Positions 63,948 through 64,000 of a stretch of 64,000 nt of DNA are shown piece by piece. The notes beneath the pieces were generated by a model. The model saw only the letters and a list, made by a program, of their open reading frames with translations, did not search any database and was not told the origin of the DNA. The stretch is from an uncultured Lachnospiraceae bacterium (GTDB lineage: Bacteria; Bacillota; Clostridia; Lachnospirales; Lachnospiraceae). Within the stretch, counting starts at the first letter, position 1. Each line of letters begins with the position of its first letter. A program made the translations under genes and the position numbers. The DNA is taken from positions 1 through 64,000 of the forward strand of contig CALWSG010000043.1 in the NCBI GenBank assembly GCA_944384155.1. The letters run 5' to 3'.

Positions 63948-64000
63948 ATGGCAGAAAATAATGTAGGTAAAGTTACGCAGATTATCGGTGCCGTACTTGA
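63948..64000 (+). CDS. atpD: ATP synthase subunit beta, start only (partial)
   Basis: ATG 63948 begins MAENNVGKVTQIIGAVL, the usual opening of F1 beta (GKVxQIIGAVLD), after an AAGGAAGGAG ribosome site. The gene runs out of the window; atpC should follow. Confidence 0.92.
   Translation, partial: MAENNVGKVTQIIGAVL

Overview
The window looks like a chromosomal segment of a low-GC, Gram-positive member of the Clostridia, most probably Lachnospiraceae. The signs are AT-rich coding with heavy AGA/AGG and ATA codon use, strong GGAGG-type ribosome sites, a large SRP RNA with an Alu domain, a T-box leader, an agr system, the spore gene spmA, a DUF6128-like gene, and an F-type ATP synthase whose c subunit has the Na+ ligand pattern. 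Calls rest on reading the sequence and on recalled family motifs; no database search was possible.

Layout. 1-54 is the 3' end of a 23S rRNA, followed by six tRNAs (Asp, Val, Thr, Tyr, fMet, Phe); no 5S gene lies between. 906-9159 is a housekeeping run: an Orn/Lys/Arg decarboxylase-family enzyme, a guanylate-kinase-like protein, a YaaR-like protein, holB, ricT, a TrmN6-like methylase, rsmI and aminopeptidase P. 9156-11797 (minus) holds a two-component system and a C39-like secreted protease. 12159-20353 holds aspS, a DUF3592-like protein, spmA, malQ, a tRNA-Lys, an AI-2E-family permease and glyA. 20442-24769 is a MarR regulator divergent from a heterodimeric ABC exporter. 24824-29386 holds a complete agr quorum-sensing locus (agrD-agrB divergent from agrA-agrC) beside a tandemly duplicated pair of XRE regulators. 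29562-34179 has two exported proteins. 34200-39981 has a Met T-box with metG, tatD, rsmA and two poorly known genes. 40098-48917 has a degenerate HD-GYP-like protein, a GNAT enzyme, tadA, SRP RNA, phosphofructokinase, dnaX-ybaB-recR and a TPR/P-loop protein.

48918-53756 is an accessory scar. It has a mosaic of IS3 and IS256 transposase pieces, a CnaB/SpaA-like adhesin scrap, an apparently intact RelE/ParE-Phd toxin-antitoxin pair, the first codons of an ATPase gene, a DUF1016 (YhcG) nuclease gene that has lost its catalytic core, an ICE-type gene cut by an IS3 element, and the frameshifted IS3 element itself. The core genome resumes with a LiaF-like/DUF4097-like membrane pair (minus), an RDD protein, then the ywlC-ywlE-rpiB-comEB-atp order known from Bacillus. 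The YwlE orthologue has lost its catalytic Cys, Arg and Asp. The window ends in the first codons of atpD.

How the genes work together: the core clusters serve tRNA and rRNA modification, DNA replication and repair, and energy conversion by a probably sodium-driven ATP synthase. The regulatory middle (MarR/ABC, agr, XRE pairs) is the most interesting biology. The island at 49-53.7 kb records repeated insertion and deletion.
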